9,118 nucleotides of DNA from Cytophagales bacterium (GTDB taxonomy: Bacteria > Bacteroidota > Bacteroidia > Cytophagales > Amoebophilaceae). A model generated the notes under the pieces. It had not been told where the DNA came from, did not search any database, and saw nothing but the letters and a program-made list of their open reading frames with translations. Shown piece by piece: positions 1-6,300 of the stretch (position 1 is its first letter; every line of letters begins with the position of its first letter). The stretch lies in NCBI GenBank assembly GCA_022360235.1, contig JAKSDE010000371.1, positions 1 to 9,118 on the forward strand. Direction: 5' to 3'. The translations under genes and the position numbers were made by a program.

Positions 1-382
1 GCTCAGCCTGACAGGTAACGACGCCAACACCCCCTTGCTCCATGCGGTGAAGAAACCTATAGAACTTATAGGAGTATCATTAGCAATAGCTAGCGCCATT
101 CTAGAGAAAAGCCAAACAACGGTTAATCAGGGAGATGCCAAGGGCAAACCCCCCTTGAGCTATGCGGTAGAAAAGAGACTCACAGCTCCAGAAGACAAAA
201 AAGATGAAGCTATAGCATTAGTAAACTTATTGTTAGCGAATGGGGCTGATGTCAATACCAAAGATGATACAGGAGAAAGCCCCAAGGATATTGTATCAGG
301 AAAAGGAGATCCTGATCTAGAAAAAGAGATCGAGGAGCATGATAAAGCTGAAGACCCCACTATCAATGAACAAGATCCAGTA
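1..382 (+). repeat. Tail of a P4-type paragraph (copy A)
   Basis: Residues 1-127 of the fragment hold two enlarged ANK repeats (T-P-L-L-H-A-V-K-K and P-P-L-S-Y-A-V-E) with charged insertions between the helices, then a closing segment with G-E-S-P-K-D-I-V and D-P-T-I-N-E. The same block occurs at 1693-2071 and 6007-6388. Bases 1-64 are identical to 1693-1756, whereas bases 122-423 differ at only about ten positions from 6128-6429. The start of the paragraph is upstream of the window, which shows that the super-repeat continues in that direction. Confidence 0.85.
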
Positions 383-3300
383 GATGGTAGTACAAGGTTG
401 ATCCGTGCTGTTAAGGCAGGAGAATTAGAAAAAGTCAAAGAACTGCTAAGGAAGGGCGCTGATGTTAATCTAAAAGATAAGGACGGTAAAGGACCGCTCC
501 ACTGGGCAATCCAGGGGGTGCTTAGCCGAAGAGCTATCATAGACGCACTACTAAGTGCGGAGTCCATAGATGTTGACAGTCCAGATAAAGAAGGTAAGAC
601 TCCCTTACACTATGCTGCCGAGCAAGGAGATCAAGTAACAATAGAAAAACTGTTAAGCAAGGGTGCAAGTGTCAATCGACGAGATGACAATGGTAAAACG
701 GCCTTACACGATGCGGCCGCAGAAGGTAATAAGGATGTTGTAGAAGCTTTGCTAGGAGGAGGTGCCGATGTCAATGCCCAAGATAACGAGGATAGAACGC
801 CCTTACACGAAGCGGCAGCAAAAGGTAATAAGGATGGTGTAGCTACTTTGCTAAGGAAAGATGCCGCTGTCAATGCCCAAGATAAAGAGAAGAAAACGCC
901 GCTTCAATTGGCAACCACAGGAGAGGTAATAGCCTTACTTATCAATTTCGAAGATGAAAATGGCGATACGCCCCTGCTCAATGCTATCAAAGAGGGGAGT
1001 GTTGCTAGAGTCAAGGACGCGTTAGCCAAAGGTGCCAATGTTAATCTAGTAGATAGTGATAACCAAACGCCCCTGCACTGTGCAGCCGCGAGAGGACACG
1101 CAGAAATCGTACAAATGCTTCTAGCCAAAGGTGCTGTTGTTGATGCCCGAGATAGCAAAGAGCAAACGCCCCTTCACTGTGCAGCTGCGGGAGGACACGC
1201 AGAAATCGTACAAATGCTTCTAGACAAAGGAGCAGACCACACTGCCGAAGATGCCAATGGCAAAACGCCCTTGGCGTTGACAGACGATAGGGATGTAATA
1301 AAGAAGCTTATCGATCTTCAAGATAGCAACGGGAAGACAGTGTTGATGAAGGCGATTGAAGAAGGTAGGAGGGAAGAGGCATTAGCGTTGATAGCGAAGG
1401 GTGCAGATGTCAATCTAGTGGATAAGGGAGGTAAAACCGCCTTACACAGGGCTGTAGAGAAGAATGATAGAGAGATAGTAAATAAAATATTGGGTAGAAA
1501 AGGAGTCGATACCAGTGCAAGAGATAGCGAAGGTAAAACTCCCTTGTTAGTAGGAATAGAAAGAAGTGTGCAAAGGGGTATAATAGACGCTTTGATAGAT
1601 AAACGAAATCCTGCAGGAGATCCGCCATTAATCGATGCCATCAAGAATGGTAGTGTAGAAGAAGTAGAGGCGTTGATAAACGCAGGTGCCTCGCTCAGCC
1701 TGACAGGTAACGACGCCAACACCCCCTTGCTCCATGCGGTGAAGAAACCTATAGAAGATATAGCAGTAGCATTAGCAATAGCTAAAGCCATTCTAGAGAA
1801 AAGTCAAACAACGGTTAATCAAGGAGATGCTAAGGGTAAAACCCCCTTGAGCTACGCATTAGAAATGAAACGCAACGCTTCAACTGCAGAAGAAGAAGCT
1901 CAAGCGATGGAATTAGTAAACTTATTGTTAGCGAATGGGGCTGATGTCAATGCCAAAGATGATCAAGGAGAAAGCCCCGAGGATATTGCAAAAGGAGACC
2001 CTGATCTAGAAGAAGAGATCAAGAAGCATGATAGGCCTGAAGACCCCACTATCAATGAACGAGATAAAGTAGATGGTAGTACAAAGTTGATCAATGCCAT
2101 TAAGGCAGGACAAGTAGACGAAGTCAAAAAACTGCTAGAGGAGGGCGCTGATGTTAATCTAAAAGATAGGGAGGGTAAAGCACCGCTCCACTGGGCACTA
2201 GAGAAGGGTAACCGAGCTATCATAGACGCACTCCTAGGGGAGGCTTCCATAGATGTTAACAATCCAGATGGCGATGGTAAGACTCCTTTACACTATGCTG
2301 CCGAGCAAGGAGATCAAGTATCAATAGAAAAACTGTTAAGCAAGGGTGCAAGTGTCGATCGGCGAGATAAAAATGATAGAACAGCCTTACACGAAGCGGT
2401 AGAAAAAGGTGATAAGGAAGTTGTAAAAGCTTTGCTAGCAGCAGGTGCCACTGTCAATGCCAAAGATAAAAATGGTAAAACAGCCTTACACGAAGCGGTA
2501 GCAAAAGGCGATACAGAAGTTGTAAAAGCTTTGCTAGCATCAGGTGCTGCTGTCAATGCCAAAGATAGCGAAGGCAAAATGCCGCTTCAGTTGACAAATA
2601 AACAAGAGATAATAAACGCCCTTATCCGTACCCAAGATAGTGAAGGCAAGACTCCCTTACACCAAGCGGCAGAAGAAGGTGATAAGGCTGCTGTAAAAGT
2701 TTTGGTAGCAGCAGGTGCTGCTGTCGGTGCCAAAGATAATAACGGTGAAACGCCCTTACACCTTGCGGTAAAAGAAGGCGACAGAGACGTGCTAGGCATC
2801 CTACTGAAGGTTAGTAATATCCAAGCTCAAGATAACGAAGGCCAAACCTCCTTATATGATGCAGTAGCCTCATATAAGGCAGGAGGTAATACAGATGTAA
2901 TAGAAGCGCTCCTTAAAAAAGGAGCCAATGTCAATAAAGAGGCTAACGATGGCAAAAGCCCCTTCAAATTAGCAGAAGAAAAAGGTGACAATAAGTTAGT
3001 AAGCCTACTAAAAGAATATGATCTGAGTGAGCTTAATACCTATGATAGTGAGGGTAATACCCCCTTGATCAAAGCGATCAAGGAAGGCAATACAGGGGAG
3101 GCAAAATATTTAATAGAGAAAGGGGCAGATGTAACACTCGCAGATACAAGCAATGAAAGAAGTCCTTTATGGTGGGCAGCGTATATGGGTAATACAGAAA
3201 TAGTAAAATTGTTGATAGCTAAAGGAGTTGAAGTTGATGAGGTAGACAAAAACAACATAACTCCGCTAGCGGCAGCGTGTGACGAATCTACCAACATGCA

Positions 3301-6300
3301 TAACGAAGATGAATCATCCAAGATGGAACAGCATAAAGGGGTAATCAAATTACTTGTAGAAAACGGGGCTACTGTCGATGCAAAGAATAGCGATGGACTT
3401 ACCCTCCTGCAAACAATAATAGAGATAGCACCAAGTGAGATAGCGTTGGTAAAATTAGTACTGGATAAAGGCGCAGCTACTTCCCCTGAAGCCTCTTTAA
3501 GGGGTAACTTTTTAATGGATGTGCTAGAGTGTCCTAAGGAAGAATTGAGTGAGGAGGATAGAAAGGAACTAGTGAAGTTATTTATAAATAAAAGAGTTGA
3601 TGTTAATGGGAAGAGTAAGGATGAAGTGACACCCTTATACAAAGCATGTGAAGAAGGCTATGGTGAAATTGTGGATATATTATTAAGTCAACGAGGGATA
3701 GACATTAATCTGCAGAGCGGATCTAGGGGGACAGCCTTACACGCAGCAGCCATGAACAATCAGGTTGATATTGTAAAAAAGTTATTATCAAAGTCTGATA
3801 TTGAAGCTAATGTGAAAAATAGTGAGGGAGAAACACCCTTACACGTAGCAGCCCAAGAAGGTCACGATGGTATTGTAAAAGCGTTATTATCGAAGCGTGG
3901 TATTGAAGCTAATGCGCAGAATAGCGAGGGAGAAACACCGTTATACGTCGGAGTGAAGGGTGGCTATATAAATGTAGTAGTCGTGTTTAAGGGCAACGGA
4001 AAAGTAGATGTGAGTAAGGGAAAAAGCTTTAGAGAAGGCGGCGAGGAAAAAACAGAAACACCCTTAGAATATGCACTCAACAACATTGCAACGCGCCGAG
4101 GCATTGTGGCTCTACTCATTAACGAAAGAGACCTAGCGGATAACACCCCCCTCATTGACATGATCAAAAAAGGTAAGACAGTGGTAGCCCTACAGATCAT
4201 ACAAGAAGGAGGGGATGTTGATCTAACAGGTCATCAAAAAAGGACACCCCTGCACTGGGCAGCAGAGAGAGGCGATGTAGCAGTAGTAAAAGCGCTGCTA
4301 GAAAAGACAAGAAAAATTCATGTCAAAGATAACGAAGGAGCAACCCCACTAGACTTGGCCATAGCAAATAACCACCAAGCGGTAGTAGACCTCTTACTAG
4401 ATAAGCAGGATCAAGACGGCAATACACCCTTGAACAAGGCCATCGAGGAAGGCAATATTGATAAAGCAAAAGCGTTGCTAGAGGCAGGTGCAAACCCTAG
4501 TCTAGCAAATGATTCTTCTCCCCGTAAAACTCCTTTACACAATGCAGTAGAACAAGGCGATCCAACGTTAGTAGAAGAATTATTAGACCAAGGAGCTAAT
4601 GTTAATAAAAAAGATGAGAACGGGAGAACCCCCTTGCACGATGCCGTGCTGAAAAAAGATGAAGAAGTAGTTAATGCCTTGCTAGACGGGAAGGCTGATG
4701 TTACTATAAAAGATAACGACGGTCAAAGCCCCATAGACTTGGCAGAAGGTAATATAAAGGATTTACTCGAGGCTCATGATAATAGCACCAATGAAGTAGA
4801 TAAAGACGGCAATACACAACTCATCAAAGCTGTCAAGGAAGAGGATCTCGCCAAAGTAAAAGAGTTGCTAGACAAAGGTGCCAAGGCTAATTTAGACGAT
4901 TTAGAAGATAGAAAACCCTTGCATTGGGCAGCAGCGGGAGGAAATGTAGCAATAGTAGAGGAACTGCTAAACAACGGAGCACAGGTCAATGTCAAAGATA
5001 ACAAGACTAGAACTCCTTTACACAATGCCGCAGCGCAAGGCAATAAGGAAGTCATAGAGGCTTTGCTAGGGAAAGGTGCCAAGGTCAATGCCCAAGATGA
5101 AAATCGTAGAACGCCCTTACACGATGCGGCAGCAGCAGGTAATAAGGATGCTGTAGAGGCTTTGCTAGGAGGAGGTGCCGATGTCAATGCCGAAGATAAG
5201 GATGGGAACACGCCGCTTCAATTGGCAACCCAACAAGCTATAATAGACTTACTTGTCAATTTAAAAGATGAAAATGGCGATACGCCCCTGTTCAAGGCTA
5301 TTAAAGAGGGGCGTGTTGCTAGAGTCGAGGACGCGTTAGACAAAGGTGCCGATGTTAATCTAGTAGATAGTGATAACCAAACGCCCCTTCACTGTGCAGC
5401 TGCGGGAGGATACGCAGAAATCGTACAAATGCTTCTAGCCCAAGGTGCCCCTGTTGATGCCCAAGATAGCAAAAAGCAAACGCCCCTTCACTGTGCAGCC
5501 GCGGGAGGATACGCAGAAATCGTACAAATGCTTCTAGACGAAGGAGCAGACCATACTGCCGAAGATGACAATGGCAAAACGCCCTTAGCGTTGACAGATG
5601 ATATGGATGTAACAGAGAAGCTTATCGATCTTCAAGATGACGAAGGGAAGACAGCGTTGATGAGGGTGATTGAAGGAGGTAGGAGGGAAGAGGCATTTGC
5701 GTTAATAGCGAAGGGTGCAGATGTCACGATACCAGATAAGGAAGGTAACACTCCCTTACACTCAGCTGTAGAGAAGGATGATAGAGAGATGGTAAATAAA
5801 ATATTGAGTAAAAGTGGAGTCAATACCAGTGCAAGAAATAGCAAAGGTGAAACCCCCTTGTTAGTAGGGATAAAAATAGGGGTGCAAGAAGAAATAATAG
5901 AAGCTTTGATAGATAGATGGGATCTTAAAGGAGATACGCCGTTAACCGATGCCATCGAGAATGGTAGCGTAGAAGAAGTAGAGGCGTTGATAAACGCAGG
6001 TGCTTCGCTAAGCCTGACAGATAACGAATCCAACACTCCCTTGCTCCGTGCGGTGAAGAAAGATATTAAAGATATAGCAGTAGCATTAGCAATGGCTCGA
6101 GCCATTCTAGAGAAAAACAACACAACGGTTAATCAAGGAGATGCCAAGGGCAAACCCCCCTTGAGCTATGCGGTAGAAAAGAGACTCACAGCTCCAGAAG
6201 ACAAAAAAGCTGAAGCTATAGCATTAGTGAACTTATTGTTAGCGAATGGGGCTGATGTCAATGCCAAAGATGATACAGGAGAAAGCCCCAAGGATATTGT

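Larger units (their letters stand above)
383..4804 (+). repeat. Super-repeat unit 1 (about 4.4 kb, in frame)
   Basis: This segment carries the paragraph order Z-P2-P3-P4-Z-W-D1-D2-P8. The same order up to D2 recurs from 4805. Landmarks lie at a constant spacing of 4314 bases from about 902/5216 to 1693/6007. The spacing then becomes 4317 at the second Z (2072/6389), 4419 at W (2642/7061), 4437 at D1 (3050/7487) and 4347 at D2 (4136/8483). All these offsets are multiples of three, so the length changes are whole-codon indels, mostly gain or loss of one ANK repeat. The first Z lies 4422 bases before its partner at 4805. Confidence 0.9.

Noticed and set aside
1322..1348. ATG codons after purine-rich stretches as possible internal starts
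   Set aside because: Purine-rich codons (AAG, GAA, GGA) occur throughout the repeats and mimic ribosome binding sites by chance. The frame is open for hundreds of codons upstream of each ATG, and ANK homology continues across them.
1410..1628. Minus-strand frame rich in Leu, Phe and Tyr, resembling a small membrane protein
   Set aside because: It is antisense to P3 and has no counterpart kept open opposite the partner paragraph 5642-5926. The hydrophobic composition comes from reading Lys/Glu/Asp codons backwards.
3040..3642. Long minus-strand open frame of 200 codons
   Set aside because: It lies wholly opposite the ankyrin frame. Its translation consists of repetitive Ser/Leu/Ala/Pro strings (such as K-G-V-L-P-S-L-S and L-T-S-A-P) that are reverse-strand images of the ANK codons. 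The same strings occur in every other minus-strand frame in the window, so these are shadows of the repeat.
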